Shown here: positions 45,114-54,056 of the stretch, piece by piece
Position numbering within the stretch: the stretch's first letter is position 1
Layout: each line of letters opens with the position of its first letter
Source of the DNA: an uncultured Paracoccaceae bacterium
Lineage (GTDB): Bacteria; Pseudomonadota; Alphaproteobacteria; Rhodobacterales; Rhodobacteraceae
Length of the DNA stretch: 64,000 bases
NCBI GenBank assembly: GCA_937916485.1
Contig: CALFSV010000173.1
Coordinates: forward strand, 20,810 to 84,809
Direction: 5' to 3'
Program-made: the position numbers and the translations under genes
The notes under the pieces: generated by a model
What the model was told of the DNA's origin: nothing
What the model saw: only the letters and a program-made list of their open reading frames with translations
The model's database searches: none

Positions 45114-45905
45114 TCACTGGCCCAGAAGCCGCGCCTTGAGGGACAACAGGTCAGCCCAGGCTTCCCGCTTGGCGGCGGGCTGGCGCAAAAGGTAGGCGGG
45201 ATGAACCATGGGAAGGGCAGGTCTGCCAAGGACTTCGGTCCACTGGCCGCGCAAACGGGTGATCCCGACCCGACCCAGCAAGGCCTGACAGGGGACGTTG
45301 CCCATGAGGATCACGATCTCCGGGTCGGCCAGGGCAATGTGACGCTCCAGAAAGGGCAGCATCATCGCGATTTCACCTGCCTCGGGTGTGCGGTTTCCCG
45401 GCGGGCGCCAGGGCAGGACATTGGTGATGTAGACCGCCTGTTCCGGGGTGGCGGCGTCGCGGGCCATGTCGATGGCCTCCAGCATCCGGTCCAGCAACTG
45501 CCCGGCCCGCCCGACAAAGGGGCGACCTTCCAGGTCCTCTTCCCGGCCCGGCGCTTCACCGACGATCATCACGCGGGCCTCGGGCCGTCCGTCGGCAAAG
45601 ACAAAGTTGCGGGCCCCCTGACGCAGCTCGCAATACGGAAACCGGTCCATGGTGTCCCGCAGGGTGGGCAGATCGGCGGCATTGGCCGACATGGCAGCGG
45701 CAATCTGCGCCGGATCGACGGGCGTCGGCGCCGCTACTGCCGCAGATTCTGGCGTAGCCACTGTGGCGAGGGCCGCAGGTTTTGGCAAAACGGCGTCAAG
45801 CCCGTAGCGGTCGATCGGGGCGTCGAGGATGGCCTCATCCGCCCCGCATTCGATATGCCAAGCCAGCATCGCGCGGGCCGTTTGATGATCTATCCGCGAA
45901 TCCAT
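45114..45905 (-). CDS. Uracil-DNA glycosylase superfamily protein (family 4/5-like) lacking most Fe-S cysteines
   Basis: 263 residues. An unusual Ala/Pro-rich N-terminal part (1-80) precedes the glycosylase domain: GEAPGREED (motif A, 117-124), FVGRAGQLLDRML, NVLPWRPPGNRTP (163-173) and HPAYLL (235-240, motif B). Family 4 enzymes hold a 4Fe-4S cluster with four cysteines; here only Cys92 (FPYCEL) is in place, while Trp166 and the MML stretch at 181-183 occupy the second pair's positions. Expected to excise uracil in base-excision repair, but likely as a cluster-free variant. Alphaproteobacterial relatives share this look. Confidence 0.82.
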   Translation of the reverse strand: MDSRIDHQTARAMLAWHIECGADEAILDAPIDRYGLDAVLPKPAALATVATPESAAVAAPTPVDPAQIAAAMSANAADLPTLRDTMDRFPYCELRQGARNFVFADGRPEARVMIVGEAPGREEDLEGRPFVGRAGQLLDRMLEAIDMARDAATPEQAVYITNVLPWRPPGNRTPEAGEIAMMLPFLERHIALADPEIVILMGNVPCQALLGRVGITRLRGQWTEVLGRPALPMVHPAYLLRQPAAKREAWADLLSLKARLLGQ

Positions 45906-45944
45906 GATCGCAGACTAAACCCAAGCAAGCGGAATGGGCAGGGG

Positions 45945-45970
45945 GTAAGGTGGGTCATGACCCACCTTAC
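45945..45970. repeat. 26-bp palindromic intergenic repeat, copy 7
   Basis: Perfect 26-base palindrome around CATG, identical to copy 4. Lies between the divergent glycosylase and pyrB genes. Confidence 0.93.
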
Positions 45971-46054
45971 GAGGGAACCACCTCCCCACTCGTCCCGGCC
46001 TTGTCGCCCCGGCCCTGCCTTTCTATAAGCGGTCAAACCGCTGGAGGCTGACCT

Positions 46055-47017
46055 ATGTCTTATCGCCATATGCACCTGTTGGGCATCGAGCCTCTGCACC
46101 CCACCGAGATCACCACCGTCCTAGACCTTGCCGACCGCTATGCCGAAGAGAACCGGCGCGGCATCACCCGCCGCGATGCCCTTGCCGGGATGACCCAGAT
46201 CAACATGTTCTTCGAAAACTCTACCCGCACCCAGGCCAGCTTTGAGATGGCAGGCAAGCGGCTCGGGGCGGATGTGATGAGCATGGCCATGCAAGCCTCG
46301 TCCATCAAGAAGGGCGAAACGCTGATCGACACCGCCCTGACCCTTAATGCCATGCGGCCAGACATCCTGGTGGTCCGTCACCCCCAATCCGGGGCCGTGG
46401 ACCTGTTGGCGCAGAAGGTGAACTGCGTCGTCCTGAACGCCGGAGACGGTCGTCATGAACATCCCACACAGGCCCTTCTGGATGCCCTGACCATCCGGCG
46501 GGCCAAAGGACGTCTGCATCGCCTGTCCATCGCCATCTGCGGCGACATTGCCCATAGCCGGGTCGCCCGGTCCAACATCATGTTGCTTGGCAAGATGGAG
46601 AACCGCATTCGCCTGATCGCCCCGCCGACCCTCATGCCCTCTGGGGTAGAGGAGTTCGGCTGCGAGGTCTTTGACGACATGGAGAAGGGGCTTGAAGGGG
46701 CCGATGTGGTCATGATGCTTCGCCTGCAGAAAGAGCGGATGGACGGCGGGTTCATCCCATCGGAACGAGAGTATTATCACCGCTATGGACTTGACGCCGA
46801 CAAGCTTGGCTTTGCCAAGCCTGATGCCATCGTCATGCACCCCGGCCCGATGAACCGTGGCGTCGAGATTGACGGGACCATCGCGGACGACATAAACCGC
46901 AGCGTCATCCAGACCCAGGTCGAGATGGGGGTTGCCGTGCGCATGGCCGCGATGGACCTGCTGGCCCGCAACCTTCGAGCCGCCCGGGGCGCAGCCGCTG
47001 CCGAGGCCATGGCATGA
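46055..47017 (+). CDS. pyrB: Aspartate carbamoyltransferase catalytic subunit
   Basis: 320 residues. Condenses carbamoyl phosphate and aspartate in pyrimidine synthesis. Carbamoyl-phosphate motif [19 protein letters not shown] near residue 50, [10 protein letters not shown] near 135, aspartate-side motifs [10 protein letters not shown] near 225 and [11 protein letters not shown] near 263. GGAGG stands seven bases before the ATG. No pyrI regulatory gene follows; instead a degenerate dihydroorotase (PyrC') is encoded just downstream, the layout of dodecameric PyrB-PyrC' enzymes. Confidence 0.97.
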   Translation: MSYRHMHLLGIEPLHPTEITTVLDLADRYAEENRRGITRRDALAGMTQINMFFENSTRTQASFEMAGKRLGADVMSMAMQASSIKKGETLIDTALTLNAMRPDILVVRHPQSGAVDLLAQKVNCVVLNAGDGRHEHPTQALLDALTIRRAKGRLHRLSIAICGDIAHSRVARSNIMLLGKMENRIRLIAPPTLMPSGVEEFGCEVFDDMEKGLEGADVVMMLRLQKERMDGGFIPSEREYYHRYGLDADKLGFAKPDAIVMHPGPMNRGVEIDGTIADDINRSVIQTQVEMGVAVRMAAMDLLARNLRAARGAAAAEAMA

Positions 47018-47139
47018 GCGGTGACGATGACAACGGGCCAAAGCCCACCTATGACCCGAGGACTGGCGGCAAGATCGCGCTTTATGTCATCCTGGCCGCC
47101 CTTGCCCTTGTTGGTCTCATGATCTGGGTGGCGGGCTGA
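47014..47139 (+). CDS. 41-residue single-span membrane protein
   Basis: A tiny gene whose ATG overlaps the pyrB stop (ATGA). The product is [20 protein letters not shown], then one hydrophobic helix ([21 protein letters not shown]) that runs to the C-terminus: a tail-anchored, N-in protein. The coupling with pyrB and a stop 52 bases before pyrC' make it a real gene candidate rather than noise, although no family is recognised. Confidence 0.65.
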   Translation: MSGDDDNGPKPTYDPRTGGKIALYVILAALALVGLMIWVAG

Positions 47140-47191
47140 CCGTGCAGACCCCGTTCCAGCAGCGCCCCGTTTCAATTGAAAGCTCTGACCA

Positions 47192-48484
47192 ATGACCGAC
47201 ACGCTGTTTCGAAATGCCCGCCTGATCGACCCCGAGGCCGGGACCGAGACCCCGGGCCATCTGATCCTGCGCGGCGGTGTGATCGCCGAGGTTGTGACCC
47301 AGGGCGAGGCCCCGCCTGACGACGGCTTTGACCAGATCATCGACGCCACCGGCCTTTGCCTCGCACCCGGTATCGTCGATATCGGGGTAAAAGTCAGCGA
47401 ACCCGGCGAACGCCACAAGGAAAGCTTCCGCTCGGCCGGTCGGGCTGCAGCGGCTGGCGGGGTGACTACAATCGTAACCCGCCCCGACACCCTGCCCGCA
47501 ATCGACACACCCGAGGTGCTCGAGTTCGTCGCCCGTCGCGCCCAATCCGACAGCCCGGTTCATGTCCTGCCCATGGCAGCGCTGACCAAGGGCCGCGAAG
47601 GCCGCGAAATGACCGAGATCGGTTTTCTGAAGGACGCCGGTGCCGTTGCCTTTACCGACAGCGACCGGGTGGTGACGGATACCAAGATCTTTTCGCGCGC
47701 CCTGACCTATGCCCGCTCGCTTGACGCGCTTGTCATCGCCCATGTTCAGGATCCGGGCCTGTCAGCAGGGGCGGCGGTGACCAATGGCAAATTCGCGTCC
47801 CTGCGTGGCCTGCCCGGGGTCAGCCCGATGGCAGAACGGATGGCATTGGACCGGGATATCGCCCTGCTCGAGATGACCGGCGCCCGCTACCACGCGGACC
47901 AGATCACGACCGCCCGCGCCCTGCCCGCGCTCGAACGGGCTAAACGGAACGGGCTCAACATCACCGCCGGTGTCTCGATCCATCACCTGACCTTGAACGA
48001 GCTTGACGTGGCCGACTACCGTACCTTCTTCAAGCTCAAGCCACCGCTGCGGGCAGAGGACGATAGGGTCGCTGTAGGCGAGGCCGTGGCAAGCGGGCTG
48101 ATCGACATCATCTGTTCCATGCACACGCCACAAGACGAAGAAAGCAAGCGCCTGCCCTATGAAGAGGCAGCCAGTGGCGCCGTCGGGCTCGAGACCCTGC
48201 TGCCCGCCGCGCTGCGTCTGTTCCATTCAGGCGTCATCGACCTGCCCGGCCTGTTCCGCGCCCTGTCGCTGAACCCAGCAAAACGGTTGGGCCTGTCCTG
48301 CGGACGGCTGACAGCGGGCGCCCCTGCCGACCTTGTCCTGTTTGATCCCGATGCGCCCTTTGTCCTGGACCGGACGACCCTGAAATCCAAGTCGCGCAAC
48401 ACGCCCTTTGACGGCGCGCGGATGCAAGGCCGGGTCAAGGGCACCTGGGTGTCCGGGGTCCGGGTTGACGAAGGGGTCGTTTGA
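47192..48484 (+). CDS. Dihydroorotase-like protein PyrC' (metal ligands lost)
   Basis: 430 residues with the full class-I dihydroorotase fold. The motif that should read D-x-H-x-H-x-R-E-P-G is DIGVKVSEPG: Gly65 and Lys67 replace both zinc histidines and Ser69 replaces the arginine. The later TDHAPH motif reads SMHTPQ (Met310, Gln314). The enzyme therefore cannot hold the binuclear metal centre and is almost surely inactive, like the pseudo-dihydroorotase PyrC' of Pseudomonas, which supports assembly of aspartate carbamoyltransferase. A working dihydroorotase must be elsewhere. Its stop overlaps the plsY start. Confidence 0.9.
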   Translation: MTDTLFRNARLIDPEAGTETPGHLILRGGVIAEVVTQGEAPPDDGFDQIIDATGLCLAPGIVDIGVKVSEPGERHKESFRSAGRAAAAGGVTTIVTRPDTLPAIDTPEVLEFVARRAQSDSPVHVLPMAALTKGREGREMTEIGFLKDAGAVAFTDSDRVVTDTKIFSRALTYARSLDALVIAHVQDPGLSAGAAVTNGKFASLRGLPGVSPMAERMALDRDIALLEMTGARYHADQITTARALPALERAKRNGLNITAGVSIHHLTLNELDVADYRTFFKLKPPLRAEDDRVAVGEAVASGLIDIICSMHTPQDEESKRLPYEEAASGAVGLETLLPAALRLFHSGVIDLPGLFRALSLNPAKRLGLSCGRLTAGAPADLVLFDPDAPFVLDRTTLKSKSRNTPFDGARMQGRVKGTWVSGVRVDEGVV

Positions 48485-49092
48485 TGCCGCTCTTCGAAAG
48501 CAGCCTTGGCGTCATCGGCCCTTGGGCCCTAATCGGCTACCTTCTGGGATCGGTTCCCTTTGGGGTTCTGATCACGCGTTATCTTGGACTTGGGAACCTG
48601 CGCGAGATCGGGTCGGGCAATATCGGGGCCACCAACGTCCTGCGCACAGGCAACAAAAAGGCCGCCGTCGCGACCCTTGTTCTGGATGGCGGCAAAGGGG
48701 CATTGGCCGTTCTGCTGGCCCGGGCCTTTGTGCCAGAGGATGCCGTTCAGATCGCCGCGCTTGCCGCCTTTGTCGGCCATTGCTTTCCCATCTGGCTGGG
48801 CTTTCGGGGGGGCAAGGGCGTCGCTACATTTCTGGGCATTCTGCTGGCGTTGTGGTGGCCCCTTGGCATCACCGCCTGCGCCACCTGGTTGGTCGTCGCG
48901 GCCTTGTTTCGGTACTCTTCGCTCGCGGCACTATTGGCCGCTGGACTCGCCCCCGTCTGGGCGATCCTAATGGGCTATGGGGTGGCCAGTCTGCTATGCG
49001 TGGCCCTCGCCCTCCTCATCTACCTGCGCCACAGCGCCAATATCTCCAGGCTCAGGGCCGGAACAGAAAGTCGCATCGGGTCAAAAGGCTAG
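48484..49092 (+). CDS. plsY: Glycerol-3-phosphate acyltransferase PlsY
   Basis: 202-residue integral membrane enzyme that acylates glycerol-3-phosphate from acyl-phosphate, the first step of phospholipid synthesis. Family motifs: GYLLGSVPFG near 17, GSGNIGATNVLRT near 41 (motif 1), and GFRGGKGVATFLG near 103 (motif 2), with about five membrane helices. TGATG overlap with pyrC'. PlsC, the next enzyme of the pathway, is encoded at 26957. Confidence 0.96.
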   Translation: MPLFESSLGVIGPWALIGYLLGSVPFGVLITRYLGLGNLREIGSGNIGATNVLRTGNKKAAVATLVLDGGKGALAVLLARAFVPEDAVQIAALAAFVGHCFPIWLGFRGGKGVATFLGILLALWWPLGITACATWLVVAALFRYSSLAALLAAGLAPVWAILMGYGVASLLCVALALLIYLRHSANISRLRAGTESRIGSKG

Positions 49093-49098
49093 GGGCCG

Positions 49099-49410
49099 AT
49101 GGGCGGCGATGACGACACCGCTGTCTTCAGCGCCGCCTTTCAGGCCCTTCCCACCGGTTCATTCGAGGCCCTCTGGCAAGGCCGGGCTTACCGCGCGATC
49201 CGACAGCCCGTCGCGGGTGCACGGGGGTGGAAGCTGCAAGCCTGGGAAAAGGCGGGCGGCGATTACATCAGCCTCAACCTGTATCATCTGGACAAGGGGC
49301 CGGTGCTTCGACCCTGCGAGATGAGCGCCGACAAGGTCGTGGCGTTTGTCAAAGAGTTGCAGGTGGTTGGACCGACCACGGTCACGGAACCCGCAACCCG
49401 AAAGGCCTAG
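49099..49410 (+). CDS. Conserved hypothetical protein
   Basis: 103 residues, six bases after plsY, likely the end of the pyrB-plsY operon. The sequence AYRAIRQPVAGARGWKLQAWEKAGGDYISLNLYHLDKGPVLRPCEMSAD, in parts, suggests a small beta-rich soluble domain with a single Cys. No signal peptide or membrane helix. It overlaps the convergent gshA gene by four bases at the stop codons. Function unknown. Confidence 0.65.
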   Translation: MGGDDDTAVFSAAFQALPTGSFEALWQGRAYRAIRQPVAGARGWKLQAWEKAGGDYISLNLYHLDKGPVLRPCEMSADKVVAFVKELQVVGPTTVTEPATRKA

Positions 49411-50777
49411 TATGAATAGGCGTCGTAGATCCGGTCCAGATCACCGTTCCAGTCGCCGTTGTAATGGGCCAAAAGCTCATCCGCGGGCGTCAGGCCGGTT
49501 TCAACAGTTTCCTGCAATGCGCTCAGGAAATGCGTCTCGTCCGGCACCAGCCCGCCAGCACCCGGACGGGCGCGGGCCTTCAGGCCGCCCTCTGCGATTG
49601 TGAGAACCTCGGCTGCCAGATCGCGCATAGACCGCCCCCCGACCTTGGCATCAAGCCCCTCAACCGAGGCCGCAACGCGCCACGCCTCGCGGGTTTCGGC
49701 ATCCCAATCCTTGGCCAGATCCCAGGCCGCGTCCAGCGCGCCCTGGTCGTACATCAGGCCGACCCAAAGGGCTGGCAGGGCACAAAGCCGCCGCCAGGGC
49801 CCCCCATCGGCGCCGCGCATCTCGATGTATTGCTTGACCCGCGCTTCGGGGAAGACGGTCGTCAGATGGTCGGCCCAATCCGACAATGTCGGCTTTTCGC
49901 CCGGCAATGCGGGTAGCTCACCCTTGAGCAAGTCGCGGAACGACTGGCCGAGGGCGTCGATATAGGCCCCGTCCCGGTAGACAAAGTACATGGGCACGTC
50001 GAGGACCCATTCGACCCAGCGTTCAAAGCCCATGCCCTCTTCAAACACCCAGGGCAGCATACCTGTCCGGCTGGCATCTAGATCGCGCCAGATCCGCGAC
50101 CGCCATGACTTGTGTCCGTTGGGCGCACCATCGAAGAAGGGCGAATTGGCGAAAAGGGCGGTAGCGACAGGTTGCAGGGCAAGCGCCACGCGCAGCTTCT
50201 GGACCATGTCAGCCTCGGACCCGAAATCGAGGTTGACCTGCACCGTGCAGGTCCGCCGCATCATCTGGGTCCCATGGGTGCCGACCTTGCCCATGTAGTC
50301 GTTCATCAACTTGTAGCGGCCCTTGGGCATCAAGGGCATCTGGTCATGCGACCAAACCGGTGCCGCCCCCAGACCGATAAAGCCCACTCCGATCTCGTCG
50401 GCGATCGTCTTTACCTCTTCAAGGTGGTGGTTCACCTCGTCACAGGTCTGGTGAATGGTCTCGAGCGGTGCGCCGGACAGTTCCAGCTGGCCACCCGGTT
50501 CAAGGCTGACGTTTGCCCCGTCTTTGACCAATCCGATCAGCTTGCCAGCCTCGCGGACCTCGCCCCAACCATAGCGGTCGCGCAGGCCGGACAAGACGGC
50601 CAGGATCGACCGGTCGCCTTCGTAGGGCAGGGGAAGATGGCTGTCGCGGCAATAACCGAACTTTTCATGTTCAGTGCCAATGCGCCAGTTTTCCTTGGGT
50701 TTGCAGCCTTTGGCCAGAAATTCTGCCAATTGTTCGTGCCGCTCGATCGGGCCGCCGCCGGATTGGGGGATAGACAT
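49407..50777 (-). CDS. gshA: Glutamate-cysteine ligase
   Basis: First enzyme of glutathione synthesis. 456 residues of the plant/alphaproteobacterial type (TIGR01436-like), distinct from the E. coli form. Seen: WRIGTEHEKFGY near residue 30, GGQLELSGAPLETIHQT near 90, GLGAAPVWSHDQMPLMPKGRYKLM near 130, and RRTCTVQVNLDF near 170. MSIPQSGGGPIERHEQL is taken as start; 24 more codons upstream are open but lack family support. Cytoplasmic and probably monocistronic. Confidence 0.94.
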   Translation of the reverse strand: MSIPQSGGGPIERHEQLAEFLAKGCKPKENWRIGTEHEKFGYCRDSHLPLPYEGDRSILAVLSGLRDRYGWGEVREAGKLIGLVKDGANVSLEPGGQLELSGAPLETIHQTCDEVNHHLEEVKTIADEIGVGFIGLGAAPVWSHDQMPLMPKGRYKLMNDYMGKVGTHGTQMMRRTCTVQVNLDFGSEADMVQKLRVALALQPVATALFANSPFFDGAPNGHKSWRSRIWRDLDASRTGMLPWVFEEGMGFERWVEWVLDVPMYFVYRDGAYIDALGQSFRDLLKGELPALPGEKPTLSDWADHLTTVFPEARVKQYIEMRGADGGPWRRLCALPALWVGLMYDQGALDAAWDLAKDWDAETREAWRVAASVEGLDAKVGGRSMRDLAAEVLTIAEGGLKARARPGAGGLVPDETHFLSALQETVETGLTPADELLAHYNGDWNGDLDRIYDAYSY

Positions 50778-50891
50778 GGGGACGCTCCGCTGCTGGCCAT
50801 GGTCGACTGTGTTGATGGCACAGGTGTCCCGAAGCGACCCCGATGTCAATCACCCCCGGCCCGAAGGGGACCTGCGCCTGCGCACAACGGG

Positions 50892-51416
50892 CTAGTGAAT
50901 CCGGGGCACCGGGGCGGCATCGGCCTGCCAGATCACAACCGTGGCATCAGGCCTTCGGGAAAGGGTTTCGAGCATGCGTTCGGTGCGCAGGCCCGGGAGG
51001 GTGGCGAACACGTCGAATAGCCCGTCCGCCCCTTCGGCCGTCACCGGAATATCCAGCGCCTCACCCAGAACCGGCGTCAATCGCCAATGGGCCGGCCTTG
51101 CATCGCCTACCAGTTCCAGCCGCGCCAGGTCATCGAGGTCGATCACCCCACCGGTCAGCGGGCCGAAATAGCTGAGTTGTCGTTCGTCAATCTGAACGAT
51201 GCCGGGACCACCACCCCCCTGGCCAAAGCGCAGACGTTGCAGAGCGACCAGGCCAAGGGCTGCCGAAATCACCGCCACGACCCAACCAAGCCAAGACAGC
51301 ACACCGTATGAGGCAAGGGCCCAGCGCAAGCCAAGCGCAACAAAGGCCGCAGCCACCATCACCTCGCGCCAGCGCCAAAGGGTTGCCCGCGCCTCGGGCC
51401 GAAAAAAATCAGACAT
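50892..51416 (-). CDS. Hypothetical membrane protein
   Basis: 174 residues. Two membrane helices near the N-terminus (VMVAAAFVALGLRWAL and LSWLGWVVAVISAALGLVAL, about 19-34 and 40-60) are followed by a soluble domain, with GPGIVQIDERQLSYFGPLTGG near 70. ATG overlaps the GNAT stop by eight bases (ATGTCTGA), so it is translated together with rsmE and GNAT. No function recognised; similar proteins follow rsmE in relatives. Confidence 0.68.
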   Translation of the reverse strand: MSDFFRPEARATLWRWREVMVAAAFVALGLRWALASYGVLSWLGWVVAVISAALGLVALQRLRFGQGGGGPGIVQIDERQLSYFGPLTGGVIDLDDLARLELVGDARPAHWRLTPVLGEALDIPVTAEGADGLFDVFATLPGLRTERMLETLSRRPDATVVIWQADAAPVPRIH

Positions 51417-52272
51417 TTACCACCTGTGCTTTCTTGAAGATGCACAAAGAGAACTCTCCGATCTGGCGAAATCTGATGGCTCTGTAGGCTCGCGCAGCTG
51501 GTTCCGACGCTGCAAACAGGACTGCGCGTGACACACCTGCCTTTTGCGCCTCGGACAGGTGCAAGGCCACGGCCCTTCGGGCATGGCCCCTGCGCCGCAG
51601 GTCTGGCGGAGTCCATACCCCGCCGATCTGGACGATGTCAGGCAGGCGGGCGTTGAACCCTGTCATCGCAATTGGTTGCCCCTTGGACATAAGGACCCTG
51701 TGGCTGTCATCAGCCGTCCAACGGGCGATCTGACGGGCGGCATCGGCGCGCAAGGCAGACGGCTCCCCTCCGAACGTCTCGACCTCGTAGGCGACCCGCC
51801 AGTCAACAAGAAGTTGGGTTGGTGCCGCGGAAAGTGGCGCGAGCGTACCCTCTCCTTCCGGAACGATCAGGTCAGACAGATCAAGGCTGAAGTGCGGCTC
51901 TACATTCAGCGTCCTGAGCGGGGCCCTGGTCAATCCCAAGGCCGTGCGCAGAACACTGACCTGCCGGGCGTCACCCAGGATCATCGCCACCTTTTCACCG
52001 TCGACAGCCGCGGCAAAGAGCTCGACGCGGTCCGGGGGGAACTGTGGCAACAGCGATCCCGCTTCGGTCAAGGCGATCAGACCGGTGACGTCGGGACCGT
52101 CCGTCTCGATCCAGATCCTTTGGGCATTCGGGTGATCGCGGCCGAGGCCGTGATGCGCGAGGTTGGACAGCGGAAACATCGAGCTTTCGATGTGGTTGCG
52201 CAGAAAGGTCACGATGGCCGGGCAGTCCGCCTCAGTCGCGCGGTGAATGGGCAACTGCGCAACCCGCGTCAC
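51409..52272 (-). CDS. GNAT family N-acetyltransferase
   Basis: 287 residues from a GTG that overlaps the rsmE stop (GTGA), with GGGGA seven bases upstream. The C-terminal third is a GNAT domain: VWTPPDLRRRGHARRAVALHLSEAQ gives the R/Q-x-x-G-x-G/A acetyl-CoA loop (here RRRGHAR, near 220), followed by ASEPAARAYRAIRFRQIGEFSLCIF. The N-terminal half resembles a second, degenerate GNAT-like domain (CPAIVTFLRNHIESSMFPLSNL). Substrate unknown. The frame is open further upstream but lies inside rsmE. Confidence 0.78.
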   Translation of the reverse strand: MTRVAQLPIHRATEADCPAIVTFLRNHIESSMFPLSNLAHHGLGRDHPNAQRIWIETDGPDVTGLIALTEAGSLLPQFPPDRVELFAAAVDGEKVAMILGDARQVSVLRTALGLTRAPLRTLNVEPHFSLDLSDLIVPEGEGTLAPLSAAPTQLLVDWRVAYEVETFGGEPSALRADAARQIARWTADDSHRVLMSKGQPIAMTGFNARLPDIVQIGGVWTPPDLRRRGHARRAVALHLSEAQKAGVSRAVLFAASEPAARAYRAIRFRQIGEFSLCIFKKAQVVNV

Positions 52273-53012
52273 CGCCAGTCCCCGTTTTGCAGTTGCCAAA
52301 GGGTCAGGGCCGCGACCGCCGCAGTATCCGCCCGCAGGATGCGGGGGCCAAGGCTGGTCACATGGACAAAGGGAAGCGCCCTGAGCCGGGACCGTTCCGC
52401 CGGAGAAAACCCGCCCTCGGGGCCAATCAGGATAGCCCATGGCCCTTCAACAGAGCCATCAGAGCGGCCATTGTCAGAATTCTGGTTGAGCGGCTGCCCC
52501 ACCTCGGCCTCGTCACACATCATGATCCGGCGAGCAGGGTCCCATTTGTCGATCAGCTTGGACAGGCGCCCCAAGGCGGCCACCTCGGGAACGAAGGTGC
52601 CGCCACATTGTTCGGCGGCCTCCACGGCATGGGCCTGCAAGCGGTCGCCCCTGATCCGGTCGGCATTGGTGTAATCGGTCTGAACCGGCAGGACCCGTGC
52701 CGCCCCCATTTCGACCGCTTTTTCGACGATAAAGTCGGTGCGCGCTTTCTTGATCGGGGCAAACAGCAGCCAAAGATCAGGGGGGAGCTGCAAGGGACGG
52801 GTCTGGGCCTGGCACACAAGGATGCCGCCGCGTTTGCCCGCTTCGACCACTTCGGCGTCCCATTCGCCGTCTTGGCCGTTAAAAAGCGACAGGACGCCGC
52901 CAGCCGTCATCCGCATCACCGAAAAAAGGTAATGCGCCTGCGGCTGGGTCAGGGGAACAGTTTGCCCTGGGCCCAGCGGATGATCTACATGAAGGCGAAC
53001 CTTGGATACCAT
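52269..53012 (-). CDS. rsmE: 16S rRNA (uracil-1498-N3)-methyltransferase
   Basis: 247 residues of the SPOUT superfamily. N-terminal PUA-like part (KVRLHVDHPLGPGQTVPLTQPQAHYLFSVMR, over residues 4-35), then the knotted methyltransferase end with LIGPEGGFSPAE near 192 and LGPRILRADTAAVAAL near 220, the SAM-binding knot. MVSKVRLHV chosen as start; an ATG at 53024 would abut ubiA. First gene of rsmE-GNAT-membrane protein; divergent from ubiA with only 12 bases between the starts. Confidence 0.93.
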   Translation of the reverse strand: MVSKVRLHVDHPLGPGQTVPLTQPQAHYLFSVMRMTAGGVLSLFNGQDGEWDAEVVEAGKRGGILVCQAQTRPLQLPPDLWLLFAPIKKARTDFIVEKAVEMGAARVLPVQTDYTNADRIRGDRLQAHAVEAAEQCGGTFVPEVAALGRLSKLIDKWDPARRIMMCDEAEVGQPLNQNSDNGRSDGSVEGPWAILIGPEGGFSPAERSRLRALPFVHVTSLGPRILRADTAAVAALTLWQLQNGDWR

Positions 53013-53024
53013 AAGGCGGACCAT

Positions 53025-53996
53025 ATGACCGGGATGAAAGGGATGCCAGAGGGGCCAGCGACAGAAACCGTGGCAGATGCCGTTGATGGCAACTGGGTCG
53101 ACAGCCTCGCCCCGCCGGCGACACGACCCTGGCTAAGGCTAAGCCGAGCAGACCGGCCGATCGGGACCTGGCTTTTGCTGTTGCCATGCTGGTGGGGACT
53201 GGCCCTTGCCATCGTCATGACAGGCGAGGCACGTTTGTCGGACCTTTGGATCGCAGTCGGCTGCGGCATCGGGGCGTTCTTGATGCGGGGGGCAGGCTGC
53301 ACCTGGAACGATATCACCGACCGGAACATCGACGGACAGGTGGCCCGGACCCGGTCCCGGCCGATCCCGTCAGGCCAGGCCACGGTCAAGGGGGCGATGA
53401 TTTGGCTCGTCGCCCAGGCGCTGATCGCCTTTGGTATCCTGCTGACCTTCAACGGCGCGGCGATCGCCCTTGGGATCGCGGCCCTCCTGCCGGTGGCGAT
53501 CTACCCCTTTGCCAAGCGGTTTACCTGGTGGCCGCAGGTCTTTCTGGGGCTGGCCTTCAACTGGGGGGCCTTGCTCGCCTGGACGGCCCATACCGGTTCC
53601 CTCGGTTGGCCGGCCGTGGTGCTGTACGTCAGCGGCATTGCATGGACGTTGTTCTACGACACGATCTACGCCCATCAGGACGCAGAGGACGACGCCCTGA
53701 TCGGGGTCAAGTCCACGGCCCGACTATTCGGCGACCAAAGCCCGCGCTGGTTGCGGGGGTTTCTTATCATGACGGTTCTGCTGATGGGGCTGGCGGTGAT
53801 CCTTGCAGCCCGCGACCGTTCTGTCCTGTCCCTTGTCGTAGCCCTTGGCGGGCCCTGGGCCATGGGCTGGCACCTCGCGATGCAGCTTGGCCGTTTTGAT
53901 CCCGAGGATGGTAGCGGGCTGATCCGATTGTTCCGATCCAATCAGATCGCCGGGCTCCTGTCTTTGCCGTTTTTCGCCGTCGCTGCCCTCCTTTGA
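53025..53996 (+). CDS. ubiA: 4-hydroxybenzoate polyprenyltransferase
   Basis: Joins the polyprenyl chain to 4-hydroxybenzoate in ubiquinone synthesis. 323 residues with eight to nine membrane helices. First Asp-rich motif NDITDRNIDGQVARTRSRPIPSG, split over residues 105-130, and second motif YDTIYAHQDAEDDALIG near 215. An N-terminal 40-residue soluble extension precedes the first helix. AAGGCGGA stands six bases before ATG 53025; ATGs at 53034 and 53043 are alternatives. Confidence 0.95.
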   Translation: MTGMKGMPEGPATETVADAVDGNWVDSLAPPATRPWLRLSRADRPIGTWLLLLPCWWGLALAIVMTGEARLSDLWIAVGCGIGAFLMRGAGCTWNDITDRNIDGQVARTRSRPIPSGQATVKGAMIWLVAQALIAFGILLTFNGAAIALGIAALLPVAIYPFAKRFTWWPQVFLGLAFNWGALLAWTAHTGSLGWPAVVLYVSGIAWTLFYDTIYAHQDAEDDALIGVKSTARLFGDQSPRWLRGFLIMTVLLMGLAVILAARDRSVLSLVVALGGPWAMGWHLAMQLGRFDPEDGSGLIRLFRSNQIAGLLSLPFFAVAALL

Positions 53997-54056
53997 TTGA
54001 ACCTTGCGCATTGCAAGCCTAGAGATGCGGGTGACTGACCTAGAACGACGGACCCG

